A DNA stretch of 64,000 bases, from assembly GCA_025360005.1 (NCBI GenBank), contig JANYDA010000042.1, positions 1 through 64,000 of the forward strand, in the 5' to 3' direction. The notes under the pieces were generated by a model. It did not search any database, was not told the DNA's origin, and saw only the letters and a program-made list of their open reading frames with translations. The translations under genes were made by a program, and so were the position numbers. Positions 52,449 through 60,723 of this stretch are shown here, piece after piece. Source of the stretch: Fibrobacteria bacterium (GTDB taxonomy: Bacteria > Fibrobacterota > Fibrobacteria > UBA11236). Each line of letters opens with the position of its first letter. Positions within the stretch are counted from its first letter, which is position 1.

Positions 52449-54947
52449 CTACATATCCCTCCGGCTTCCCGCCGTCCCTCGATCACGCGTTCCGCCAAGG
52501 CCGCCGCGACGCGGATGCCGGGAGTTATTGGCGCGGCCCGCGAAAGAGGAAATATCGGCAGGCCCATCCGGACCGGGCGCAAGGAAGGTGGACCATTTTT
52601 CCCCTCCGCGATCGCAGGCGAAGGCGACCGCGCCGTCCCGAGCCGTAAGGAACAACGAGGCGTCCAGGTTTTTCAAGGCGGCCACCGTCAGCGCTCCGGG
52701 ATGGCCGAAGCGGTTTTGCCGGCCGGCGGACAATACCGCGATGGGCGGCCGCACCGCCGCCAGGAAGGACGGCGAGTTGGAGAGATCGCTGCCGTGATGG
52801 GGCACCTTCAGGACGGCGCCTTGCATGCGCCCATCCGCTTGGGCCAACAGGCGGGCTTCGGTGAGCGGACCCATATCTCCCGTGAAAAGGAAGCGCCGGC
52901 CGCGCAGTAACAGCAAGGTTACTACGGAATTTTCGTTGCGGTCCGGGAATTGCCCGGGGTATTCCGGAGACAATACCGATAGGGTCGCGCCTTCGCTCGA
53001 GTACAGCCCTTGCCCGCGCGCGGCCTTGACCATGGGCACTCCGCGCCCGGCCAGGCAGGCGCGCAAATCCTTCCAGGCATGCGTGTCCGCATCCTCCCCC
53101 GAATATATCACTTTCCCGATGGGGATATGCGCGGCCACATAGGCCAGGCCGCCGTAATGATCCAGATCGGGATGGGTGATAATGGCCAGATCCAATCCAT
53201 TGATGCCTTGTTGCCGCAGATAGGGGAGGATCACGCTGCGTCCCGCCTCCGGCGGGCCGGCGTCGATGAGGATCACCGCTCCCGGGAGCTTAAGCACGGC
53301 GCCGTCGCCTTGGCCCACGTCCAGGTAATTCACGGATGCGGGGTTCCTCCAACCTCTCCATGCCTGCTGGCAAAACCAGTTTCCGGAAAACGCCGCCGCG
53401 CCCAATAGGATCAGGTGAAATCCCCGCCCGGTCCGCGCCGCATAAGGGAACGCGCAGACCAGGAAGATCAGCGCCAGGCTCCAGAACAACGGCAGTGCGG
53501 GAACCGAGAGGGCGGATCCGGGCCAATGCGCCAGCATGCGCACGCTGCCGGCCAGCAGGGAGGCCAGACCCCCGGCGCTTTCACCGAAGCAGGCGGCCAG
53601 CGGCGGGACGGGTTGCGCAAGCAGGGAAAGGCAAGCGGACACCAGCATGGCGGAGCTTAGACCCACCGTGGCCAGGTTGCCGAGGATGGAAGCGGGCGCG
53701 GCGGCGTGTACGGCCGCGGCCAGAATGGGATAAACCCCCAGGTAGATGACGACGGAAAGGACGGGCGTGGAAACGAAATAGACCGCCACCGCATTTTGCA
53801 CGCGCATCCGTTTCAGCAGGCGGGCCATGGGACGGGAATAGAGGATCAGGAAAAAAGTGGCCGCGAAGGAAAGTTGGAAACCCAGCGACAGGATTTGGTA
53901 CGGCATGCACAGCAGGCTGGCGGAGGCGGCCCAACCCAGGTTGTTGGCGACGAAGGCGGGCCTTTCCCAAATCACCGCAGGAAGGCAAGCCCAGAACATG
54001 ATGGCGGCGCGTAGCACGCTGATCTGGCCGCCGCAAATAGGGACGTACAAACCCAGTGCGATGCCGGTTGCGAGGAAGGCGGCCTTGCGGGGGAGGCGCA
54101 GCAAAGCGGACAGTTGCAGGAGGATAAGCGCGAATATCCCTACGTGCTGCCCGCTGATGGCCAGGATGTGCAGCATGCCGCTGGCCTTGAAATCCTCCAC
54201 CAGGGAGGGATCCAGATCGTCGGTATCGCCCAGCAGGGCGGCGCGCAGCAGAGGGCCTTGCGTTCCGGGCACGTAGCGCGTCAGCCCGTTTTCCAGTCCG
54301 GCACGGAGGCGTATGATAAGGCGATCGAACCGGCCCGGCGGCCGTTCCAGCGTCAATGCTTCCGCCTCCAGCACGCCGGCCAGCCCCTGGGAGCGCAGGT
54401 AGGCGGGGTAATCGAATTGACCGGGGTTGGTGACGGCGGCGGGCGGAACCATGCGGAAGCGGCCGCGGATGCGTTGTCCGGGCAGGATGGGGAAGGCGGG
54501 CGGAAATGTCTGCACGCGAAAGTCCCCGCGCTCGCTGAGCAAGGAAAAAGCCAGTTTGCGTTTCAGGGATGGGAATCCGGAGACGGTGCCGGACATCTCG
54601 AAGGCGGTCTCCGCATCCCTTGCGCGAATGGGGGACGATGGAGCCTGCCGCGCATCCGGATGGACCGAACCCAGGAACAGGGTCCAGGCCAGAAAGAGCA
54701 GGGATTGCCCGGCCAACCGCTTACCGGGCCTGCCTTCCAGAAACCAGGCCATGGCGAAGAAGCCCGGCGCGGCGCAAAAGGGGATCGCATAGGCATCCAG
54801 GCAGCCCCAGACAATAGGCAGGGTTGCGAACAGGCCGGGTTGGCGCCGATAGCCGGACGCAGCCGCCCTCCGCCAACCCGAGATGAACGCGCGTGCCGCG
54901 ACCATTGCGCCTTTTGCGCGCAAAACCGTGCACGGGAATTTCCGCAT
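52449..54947 (-). CDS. comEC: ComEC/Rec2 DNA-internalisation channel protein
   Basis: The 832-residue inner-membrane protein passes single-stranded DNA inward during transformation. It has N-terminal hydrophobic helices and an OB-like segment, the competence domain ('SGMLHILAISGQHVGIFALILL' region) with about ten helices, and a C-terminal metallo-beta-lactamase-type domain with 'THPDLDHYGGL', 'LKVPHHGSDLS' and a last 'RFGHPG'. GGAGG lies before ATG 54947. No other competence genes are visible nearby. Natural competence is inferred from the family only. Confidence 0.92.
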   Translation of the reverse strand: MRKFPCTVLRAKGAMVAARAFISGWRRAAASGYRRQPGLFATLPIVWGCLDAYAIPFCAAPGFFAMAWFLEGRPGKRLAGQSLLFLAWTLFLGSVHPDARQAPSSPIRARDAETAFEMSGTVSGFPSLKRKLAFSLLSERGDFRVQTFPPAFPILPGQRIRGRFRMVPPAAVTNPGQFDYPAYLRSQGLAGVLEAEALTLERPPGRFDRLIIRLRAGLENGLTRYVPGTQGPLLRAALLGDTDDLDPSLVEDFKASGMLHILAISGQHVGIFALILLQLSALLRLPRKAAFLATGIALGLYVPICGGQISVLRAAIMFWACLPAVIWERPAFVANNLGWAASASLLCMPYQILSLGFQLSFAATFFLILYSRPMARLLKRMRVQNAVAVYFVSTPVLSVVIYLGVYPILAAAVHAAAPASILGNLATVGLSSAMLVSACLSLLAQPVPPLAACFGESAGGLASLLAGSVRMLAHWPGSALSVPALPLFWSLALIFLVCAFPYAARTGRGFHLILLGAAAFSGNWFCQQAWRGWRNPASVNYLDVGQGDGAVLKLPGAVILIDAGPPEAGRSVILPYLRQQGINGLDLAIITHPDLDHYGGLAYVAAHIPIGKVIYSGEDADTHAWKDLRACLAGRGVPMVKAARGQGLYSSEGATLSVLSPEYPGQFPDRNENSVVTLLLLRGRRFLFTGDMGPLTEARLLAQADGRMQGAVLKVPHHGSDLSNSPSFLAAVRPPIAVLSAGRQNRFGHPGALTVAALKNLDASLFLTARDGAVAFACDRGGEKWSTFLAPGPDGPADISSFAGRANNSRHPRRGGLGGTRDRGTAGSRRDM

Positions 54948-55277
54948 GGTGGCCTCCGCGCGGAAAAATACCCAGGCCGGAAAAAGCCGTCGTGAGGCCT
55001 GTCACGGTTATCCGGCAAATAAAGGACGGGCGGGATGGGTGCGAGCATCGGGGGGCGGATGCCCGAAAGCCCCATGATCCCGGTCACGGAAACGGCGGAC
55101 CAATGCTTTCCGCCGTTTGAATGCGGCGGTTATCGCGTGAAAGGCCCGTAAACGCGTGTCGAAAACCTTCAGGGTTGGGACGGAAGAGAGAGGTAAAACC
55201 GGGAGGCGGAAGACGCGTGAGCGGGGGAGGAAAGAGAAGGGGCCGGTCCTTTTAACGGAGACTGGCCCCGACGAAGA
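54948..55277. other. Intergenic region between HU and comEC
   Basis: About 330 bases hold the end of the HU transcript (hairpin at 55239-55269) and should hold the comEC promoter. Open frames here are antisense or have no translation signals. Confidence 0.4.
55239..55269 (-). terminator. Hairpin terminator after the HU gene
   Basis: GGGGCCGGTC (55239-55248) pairs with GACTGGCCCC (55260-55269), 9 of 10 positions matching, 8 bases after the HU stop. Downstream on the minus strand the sequence is pyrimidine-rich (CTTCTCTTTCC) rather than a clean T-run, so efficiency is uncertain. Confidence 0.5.
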
Positions 55278-55598
55278 TTACTTCTTGCCTTTTTTAGCCG
55301 CCTTCTTGGGGGCAACGCCGCCGATGGCTTCCTTCGCGGCCTTGGCCACGCGGAACTTCACCACCTTCTTGGCGGGGATCTTGATCGCTTCACCCGTGGC
55401 CGGATTGCGGCCCATGCGGGCTTTCCGGTTCACAAGCACAAGCTTGCCGAGGCCGGGAATGGTGAAACCATTCTTGGCGTTCTTGTAGGCAAGCGCGGAT
55501 TGGCTCTCGAGGAAAGAGCGGACCTGCACCTTGGTGAGGCCGTTCGCCGTCGCGAGCTGATCCACGATTTGGCTTTGGGTTAGGGATTTATCTGCCAT
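55278..55598 (-). CDS. HU/IHF-family DNA-binding protein
   Basis: The 106-residue histone-like protein begins 'LTQSQIVDQLATANGLTKVQV' and carries the DNA-arm signature 'MGRNPATGEAIKIPAKKVVKF'. A Lys-rich C-terminal tail ('PKKAAKKGKK') is added, as in some environmental bacteria. GAAAGGATG runs into the start codon. It compacts the chromosome and stands alone upstream of comEC. Confidence 0.93.
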   Translation of the reverse strand: MADKSLTQSQIVDQLATANGLTKVQVRSFLESQSALAYKNAKNGFTIPGLGKLVLVNRKARMGRNPATGEAIKIPAKKVVKFRVAKAAKEAIGGVAPKKAAKKGKK

Positions 55599-55739
55599 GA
55601 GACATCCTTTCGTATGGGTGAATGAGCAAAGGAAAAAAACACATAAGCACAGTCTTTATATAAAAAAATATCGGTGCGGTTCAACTAATATCGCTTCCGG
55701 ACCCGATAAAGATTGCCTCCCGTAGGGGTAAGAGGCTCT

Positions 55740-56138
55740 TCACTTGGACAGGTCCCCGACCACGCGCACCAGGGTATCGCCCTTGAAAACCATGCCCCGC
55801 TTGATCGAAACGCTGTCCGCACCGAAGTAGTTCCACAGCGAATCCCTGATGTCCACCACGGCAATGGAGTCGAGATCGCCGCCGTTCCAGTTGATTCCGT
55901 AGCGGTTGTTCTCGGTGCGATCGGGTTGCCCGTAGAGGTAGACGACCATTTCCTTGGTCATGCCTTCGGCCGCTTTGCCCGCGACGAAATCCTCCTTAAG
56001 CCGTTGTGGTACAAGGGCTCCCGTCTGTTCCACGTACTCCCGGCGCTCATCGGAAGTGAGCGCGCCCTTGACCATGGCGCGGCTGGAACAGCCGATACAG
56101 ACGATGGCGAAGAAGGAGTAGGAAATATGGCGGCGCAT
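55740..56138 (-). CDS. Putative lipoprotein, 132 residues
   Basis: The protein starts at ATG 56138 (an ATG at 56153 is also possible) with a hydrophobic leader ending Cys-Ile-Gly-Cys-Ser-Ser, a possible lipobox. The body has 'GMTKEMVVYLYGQPDRTENNRYGINW', resembling the SmpA/BamE-like 'G.t..eV...lG.Pd......G...W' pattern, so it may be a small periplasmic assembly or regulatory lipoprotein. It is divergent from the DUF4416 gene. Confidence 0.6.
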   Translation of the reverse strand: MRRHISYSFFAIVCIGCSSRAMVKGALTSDERREYVEQTGALVPQRLKEDFVAGKAAEGMTKEMVVYLYGQPDRTENNRYGINWNGGDLDSIAVVDIRDSLWNYFGADSVSIKRGMVFKGDTLVRVVGDLSK

Positions 56139-56339
56139 AAGAATTGGGATCATTCTATCATTTTTTCCCAGCAATGCTTGGTATTTTTGCATCGATGCGG
56201 ATTTATTCGAGACTAACGCGCCTCTCCGGCTCCCGTCCTTTGGGCTCCGGGGCGGGGTGGTGCGCATCGGACCTTGCCCCGGGCCCGTCCGCGCGCGCAA
56301 AAACGCCCAAGCCCGGCATTTCCTGTTACTTTTCCTCCC

Positions 56340-56912
56340 ATGCAATCGTCTAATGAGCCCGCGGAACTTCCGCGGGAAGCCCTTTGCAAGCGTGTCATCG
56401 CCTTGCTCGCCCCCGGCCAAGGCCCATTTGAAGCTCTCTGGAAGCGGTTGGAAACCGAGTTCGGCGCCATCGATTATAAAGGCGAACCCGTCGCTTTCGA
56501 TACCACGGAATATTACCGGGATGAATTCGGATCCGGATTATACCGCGGCTTTATCGCCTTCCGCGGTTTGGAAAGTCCCGCCGGGCTGCCTGAACTAAAA
56601 CACGCCGCCGCCCGCCTGGAGCAGGCCCTGGCCCGGGAAGGCAAACGCGTTTTCAATCTGGATATCGGATACCTGGATCCTGACAAGCTGGTGCTTGCCT
56701 CTTTCAAGCGCGGACCCTGCAAATTGTATCTTAGGGATGGCGTTTACGCGGACCTCTTGTTAAGATATTCCAAGGGCCGTTTCGACCCGTTCCCATGGGC
56801 TTTTTCCGACTTCCGGGACGGACGCTACGGAAAGAGCCTCTCGGTGATCCGGGAGAAGTTGAAGGCCGAACTGCGTAAGGTCCGGGAGCATGTACCCGGA
56901 GAACCGGAATGA
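56340..56912 (+). CDS. DUF4416 family protein
   Basis: The 190-residue protein has the DUF4416 pattern: 'FDTTEYYRDEFGSGLYRGFIAF', 'NLDIGYLDPDKLVLASFKRGPCKLYLRDGVYADL' and 'FDPFPWAFSDFRDGRYGKSL'. Such proteins are widespread in spirochaetes, delta-proteobacteria and related phyla but have no assigned role. ATG at 56340 has no clear ribosome binding site. Its stop overlaps the start of the downstream peptidase lipoprotein by 4 bases, so translation is coupled. Confidence 0.85.
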   Translation: MQSSNEPAELPREALCKRVIALLAPGQGPFEALWKRLETEFGAIDYKGEPVAFDTTEYYRDEFGSGLYRGFIAFRGLESPAGLPELKHAAARLEQALAREGKRVFNLDIGYLDPDKLVLASFKRGPCKLYLRDGVYADLLLRYSKGRFDPFPWAFSDFRDGRYGKSLSVIREKLKAELRKVREHVPGEPE

Positions 56913-58138
56913 TGCGAATGCTCCCAAAATTGTCCGCTGCGGCCGTGGGCGCTTCGCTTGCCGCTCTGCTCTTGACGGCTTGCGGCACCTTCACCCTGGA
57001 CGATCCACCCTCTTCCACCAATGTCAGCCGTCGCATCTACGTAAACGATCAGGCCGCCAACGATTCCCTGACGCCGGACCTGGTGCGGAACGGCATCAAA
57101 TTCATCCTGCAACCAGGCCGCAATTATGATCTGACCCTGGAAGCCACGAAGCGGACTTCGGACAAGCTCTCGGTCTATTACTTCAACGACGGCACGCCGC
57201 GGCTCTACAAATCCCTGGGCGCGGGCAGCGATGGCGCCCAGGAGATTTTCTCCTTCGCTTCCGATCAATCCACGGCCCAATTCTTCATGGCCCAACTGGA
57301 GCCGCCGGATGGCTCCCAGGCCGTTGCCAGCCTCCACCGCGTCACGCTGGCTTCGGCCGGCGTGGTGGCGGCGGATACCGTGCACGTCCGCCTGCTGTTC
57401 ATCCGTTACCTGCGTTCGCTACCGGACTCGGCCGCCAAGATCGCTTTCGCGAAAAACCTTTTTTCGGAGATGGATAAGATCTACTCGCCCCTGGGGATAG
57501 CGCTGGTGGGAACCTACGATATCGTGGAACCGGCGGGCGGTTCCATGATTTTTCCGTTCAGCAACACTTTTGTGGCGCTGCCGGGAAACCGCGTGCTCAA
57601 CAACGCGCATCTCTACATGGTCGACAGCATTTCCATCGGCGATCCGGGTTCCGGCCTGGTGGGCGAGGTTTTGGGATTCGCCCCGCGCGAAGTGGTGGAT
57701 CTGGATACCCACCGCGAAAGCCGCGTCCTTTTGTCGTCGCGGGTGCTGCGCGGCCTGCCGCCTGCCGCCGCGGCCACCAGCCTGGCCATCACGGCCACCC
57801 ACGAGCTCGGACATTTCTTCGGCCTGCGCCACACCGTCTCCACGCGTCATGATCTGCTCCAGGACGACGATTTCAGCAATGTCGAAGACGGGTTCACGGA
57901 TACGCGCTTCTGCCAGTTGGACATCGCCCTGGCCAAGACAGCGTCCCCGGCCGCCGCCTGGATCGAGACTACCCATAGCCCCTATTGCCTGCGCATGGCG
58001 GACAATTCCTGTTCCAATTCGGACTGTGAGTTGAAGAACCTGATGTATCCGGTCGATTGCGGCACCGGGAACCAGACCCACCTCTCGGCCCAGCAGATTG
58101 CCTTCCTCAAGAAAAACCTGGCCACCTACCGCCACTGA
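56909..58138 (+). CDS. Lipoprotein with metzincin-type zinc peptidase motif
   Basis: The 409-residue protein has a lipobox Leu-Leu-Thr-Ala-Cys (Cys25) and a zinc site 'THELGHFFGLRHT' (His298, Glu299, His302, His308), matching HExxHxxGxxH. A Met in 'NLMYPVDC' about 70 residues later could be the Met-turn. Cysteines cluster near the C-terminus ('YCLRMADNSCSNSDCE'), suggesting disulfides. It probably acts at the outer membrane or surface. The first 290 residues are a beta-rich unknown domain. It is coupled to the DUF4416 gene and is followed by tandem repeats. Confidence 0.75.
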   Translation: MMRMLPKLSAAAVGASLAALLLTACGTFTLDDPPSSTNVSRRIYVNDQAANDSLTPDLVRNGIKFILQPGRNYDLTLEATKRTSDKLSVYYFNDGTPRLYKSLGAGSDGAQEIFSFASDQSTAQFFMAQLEPPDGSQAVASLHRVTLASAGVVAADTVHVRLLFIRYLRSLPDSAAKIAFAKNLFSEMDKIYSPLGIALVGTYDIVEPAGGSMIFPFSNTFVALPGNRVLNNAHLYMVDSISIGDPGSGLVGEVLGFAPREVVDLDTHRESRVLLSSRVLRGLPPAAAATSLAITATHELGHFFGLRHTVSTRHDLLQDDDFSNVEDGFTDTRFCQLDIALAKTASPAAAWIETTHSPYCLRMADNSCSNSDCELKNLMYPVDCGTGNQTHLSAQQIAFLKKNLATYRH

Positions 58139-58154
58139 TGTGGCTCGTCGCTCT

Positions 58155-58175
58155 AGAGTTTGCAAGGCAAACTCT
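58155..58175. terminator. Perfect inverted repeat after the peptidase gene
   Basis: AGAGTTTGC (58155-58163) and GCAAACTCT (58167-58175) form a perfect 9-bp stem with an AAG loop, 17 bases after the stop. No T-run follows directly. The stem also forms the start of the tandem repeat. Confidence 0.4.
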
Positions 58176-58370
58176 ACGCTCCTCGCTTTTAGAAGTCCGC
58201 CGGCTTCCGCTGCGCGGTTCGCCAGGCTGGGGGTGGGCGTTTCGCACAAGGGATTGCAAGGTAAACTCTAGGCTTCTCTCTTTTTGAAGTCCGCCTGCTC
58301 CTGCTTCGCGGTTGGCCAGGCTGGGCTGGGGGTGAGCGTTTGGCACAGGGGATTGCGAGGCAAATTCACA
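58160..58370. repeat. Imperfect tandem repeat, about 2.2 copies
   Basis: A unit beginning TTGCAAGG and ending near GCGTTTCGCACAAGGGA (94 bases, 58160-58253) is followed by a 99-base unit (58254-58352) with the same order of blocks: GAAGTCCGCC, GCGGTT.GCCAGGCTGGG, GCGTTT.GCACA. The second unit has a 5-base internal duplication (GGCTGGGCTGGGG). A third partial copy begins at 58353. Both strands are open in places but no gene is supported. Confidence 0.65.
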
Positions 58371-58388
58371 AGCGACGGGCCATCCTGC

Positions 58389-58814
58389 TTATTCCATAGC
58401 CAGCGGTTGCAGCGAATTCACGATGTCGTAGAAGGCCTGCACCCGGGACTCCATCCCGTCCTTGCGCGCACCGTGGTAACGGATGAAGGCGCAGTAATTG
58501 TTCCAGAAGGCATGGCAGACGATCCAATAGCGTTCGTCGATCCCTATGCCGCGCGTTACGATAGTGATGATCTTATAGGGGTTTTCCGTCATCACGGTCT
58601 TGAGCGGTTGGATCTTCTCCTCCTGCAGGTAGTTCTCGTGGAAGTCGGAGATCTCCACATCCTCGGCCTTCTTGATCTTACGGGCCGCGATCAATTCGAT
58701 GAAGCAGGAATTGTCCATGGCCGTCACCATGGTCTTATCAGGGAGATCCTTGACGTTCCAGCCGGTGCTGTCGGCGAAGTCGAAGCAATACCATGCGCAG
58801 GGGGAGATATGCAT
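58389..58814 (-). CDS. Hypothetical protein overlapping ruvX
   Basis: The 141-residue soluble protein begins at ATG 58814, which overlaps the ruvX stop (TGATG), so its translation is coupled to ruvX. It contains 'PDKTMVTAMDNSCFIELIAARKIKKAEDVEISDFHENYLQEEK', 'YKIITIVTRGIG' and 'IVCHAFWNNYCAFIRY'. The alternating strand/helix pattern suggests a small alpha/beta domain. I do not recognise the family. Confidence 0.55.
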   Translation of the reverse strand: MHISPCAWYCFDFADSTGWNVKDLPDKTMVTAMDNSCFIELIAARKIKKAEDVEISDFHENYLQEEKIQPLKTVMTENPYKIITIVTRGIGIDERYWIVCHAFWNNYCAFIRYHGARKDGMESRVQAFYDIVNSLQPLAME

Positions 58815-59266
58815 CAGGCCGACGCTCTTAGGCTGTCGAGATAGTCCTGGAGGATGAAGCAGGCGGCCACGCGATCGATCTCGGCTTTGTCGCGGCCATA
58901 ATCGCGCCGGCCTTTTTTCTTCTTGCCGCGCGCCTGGAGGCTTTGCGAGGCCAACTGGCTGGTGAAGCTTTCGTCCTCGCGGTGCACGGGCAGGCGGAAC
59001 GCGGCCTCCAGCTTGTCGATGAACGCGTCCACGGCCTCGGTCTTGCCACCCGCCGCCACCTTGCCGTCCGTGCGCAGGGGATAGCCCACCACGATGGCTT
59101 CCACATCCTCTTCGCGGATGATCTCGGCCAGGGCGGAGAGGTAATCGGGATTCCGGCGGCAATCCAAGGTAGTGAGTCCCGTCGCCAGGATTTTTCCGGA
59201 ATCGCTGAGGGCCACGCCGATGCGCCTTTCCCCGAAATCAAGTCCTAGAATGGTGGTTGCTCTCAT
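58814..59266 (-). CDS. ruvX: Holliday junction resolvase-like RuvX (YqgF)
   Basis: The 150-residue RNase H-fold nuclease has the signature 'ILGLDFGERRIGVALSD' (Asp10), 'IVVGYPLRTDGK', 'DESFTSQ' and 'DRVAACFILQDYL'. The family processes pre-16S rRNA 5' ends and can act on Holliday junctions. Its start overlaps the end of the upstream SH3/DUF4388 gene by 29 bases and its stop overlaps the next gene by 3 bases (TGATG), giving a tightly coupled trio on the minus strand. Confidence 0.92.
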   Translation of the reverse strand: MRATTILGLDFGERRIGVALSDSGKILATGLTTLDCRRNPDYLSALAEIIREEDVEAIVVGYPLRTDGKVAAGGKTEAVDAFIDKLEAAFRLPVHREDESFTSQLASQSLQARGKKKKGRRDYGRDKAEIDRVAACFILQDYLDSLRASA

Positions 59267-60419
59267 CCTGTTTCTTAGCCCAATCCATCAGGATCTTCTG
59301 GGTATGCAAAACGCCTTCGGCCTTTCCGGTCCCCGCATCCGGCTTCGCCTTCTTCTCGTGGAATTCAAAAGACCCCGAGCTCAGGCTCAATATAGCATCC
59401 ACCGCCTCCCTGCCGGAGAGCGCCGCCAGGGACGCTTTGGCTATATCGCCGTTGCGGAGAGCGAGCTCCCCATTGGCAGCGGCCGACTCGCATAGCAAGC
59501 GGCCGGACTTCTTCACCGCCGCCAGGAAATGCAACAGGTCCAGCAAGGTCCCGGGATGGATGCCGCCCTTCAAGGCCACCGGCTTCACGGAATAGAGGAT
59601 CTTATCCGGCGACTTCTTGAGGCATTGCGCGATGGCGTCGCTGAGGTCCTTTTCGCCGGCGTTCGTCTCCAGGTAGGCCCGCACGCGCTTGGCGGCGGTG
59701 GGAGGCACCTTGCCGCTTTGCAGGTAGATGACGGGGGTGTTTATCAGCATCGCGTCCGTTTCCACAAGCTTTTCCACTGCGTCGTGGAATTCGAATCCGG
59801 CCAGGATCAGATTGGGCTTGAAGGCCTTGCAGGAGGCCATGAACTTGTCTTTGTCGTTTTCGATATTGGCCACGTAGCCGATGCCCTGCAGGAAGGCCTT
59901 CACGTCCACGTCATCCATCACCAGATGGGAGCGGATACGCGGTTCGGCCCGGAACAGGAGCTGGATCTTGTTCTGCAGGCGCCGTTTGGCATCCGTCTGC
60001 GCCTGGCGCGTCCGTTCACGGCTTTCCCCCCGGCGCTTGATTTGCAAGGAGACGGCCAGGAAGAGGAAGGCGCCGATTCCTATGCCCGCCGCCCCGCCCA
60101 GCACACCTTTCACGTAGCCGGGATCCAGGTTCACGGGCGGACCGGAAGGCGATACGGAAGCCGAGGGTACCCATCCCTCCAACGTGTCGTTGACGCGCAC
60201 CTTGATCCAGTTCTCCGCGTTCCTTTCCACCGCCAGCACCTGGCCCTTGCGCGCGAAGCCGCGGATGACCGCATTCCGCGTGGTGTTCTCGCGGATGGGG
60301 ATGACGGTCTCCTCCACTTGTATCCAGGTATGCTGATCGGGCCTAACGGTCGCGGCCGCAGCGGGAAGACCGAGGGCCAATACGAGCGCGGACAAGAAAG
60401 GAAACGGGGCCTTCCTCAT
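59238..60419 (-). CDS. SH3, membrane helix, degenerate receiver and DUF4388 protein
   Basis: The 393-residue product (ATG 60419) has a signal/hydrophobic leader, an SH3-type region ('TTRNAVIRGFARKGQVLAVERNAENWIKVRV') and a transmembrane helix ('GVLGGAAGIGIGAFLFLAVSL'). After these come a receiver-like stretch ('HLVMDDVDVKAFLQGIGY', 'KPNLILAGFEF') where the phospho-acceptor Asp is missing, and a C-terminal DUF4388 (PatA-type) domain ('GTLLDLLHFLAAVKKSGRLL ... SSGSFEF'). A sensor of wall state coupled to a cytoplasmic output domain is one reading. Alternative starts at 60479 and further upstream exist. Confidence 0.68.
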   Translation of the reverse strand: MRKAPFPFLSALVLALGLPAAAATVRPDQHTWIQVEETVIPIRENTTRNAVIRGFARKGQVLAVERNAENWIKVRVNDTLEGWVPSASVSPSGPPVNLDPGYVKGVLGGAAGIGIGAFLFLAVSLQIKRRGESRERTRQAQTDAKRRLQNKIQLLFRAEPRIRSHLVMDDVDVKAFLQGIGYVANIENDKDKFMASCKAFKPNLILAGFEFHDAVEKLVETDAMLINTPVIYLQSGKVPPTAAKRVRAYLETNAGEKDLSDAIAQCLKKSPDKILYSVKPVALKGGIHPGTLLDLLHFLAAVKKSGRLLCESAAANGELALRNGDIAKASLAALSGREAVDAILSLSSGSFEFHEKKAKPDAGTGKAEGVLHTQKILMDWAKKQDESNHHSRT

Positions 60420-60723
60420 CCGGAAAGCCGTGAGCGCCCATAGCTTGCGGGTTGCCCGTCCATGATCGAAAAGTAACATATAACGATTGTATAACCTGGA
60501 ACGCATCGGTGCCCAATCGGGCGAAGTGCGGGCAATCATGGCGCAATGGCGACCGGAAACGAAATCCCGGCTGAAGCGGTTCATACGAACCGGGTTTGCG
60601 GACCCCCGGCCTGCAGCGCTTGGCGCGCAAGCCGCCGCTGGCCGGGCGGTTTACCCGGCGCGGGCGCGCCGGATGTCGCGAATGAAATCTACCCGGCGCG
60701 GAGGCGCTTACCGGGTCCAAGGA
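60420..60723. other. Intergenic region after typA
   Basis: The region holds two exact copies of TACCCGGCGCGG (60652-60663 and 60690-60701). The second copy forms ACCCGG/CCGGGT arms (60691-60696 and 60711-60716) close to the typA stop; it might end the typA transcript but lacks a T-run. The upstream part should hold the promoter of the DUF4388 gene. Confidence 0.4.
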
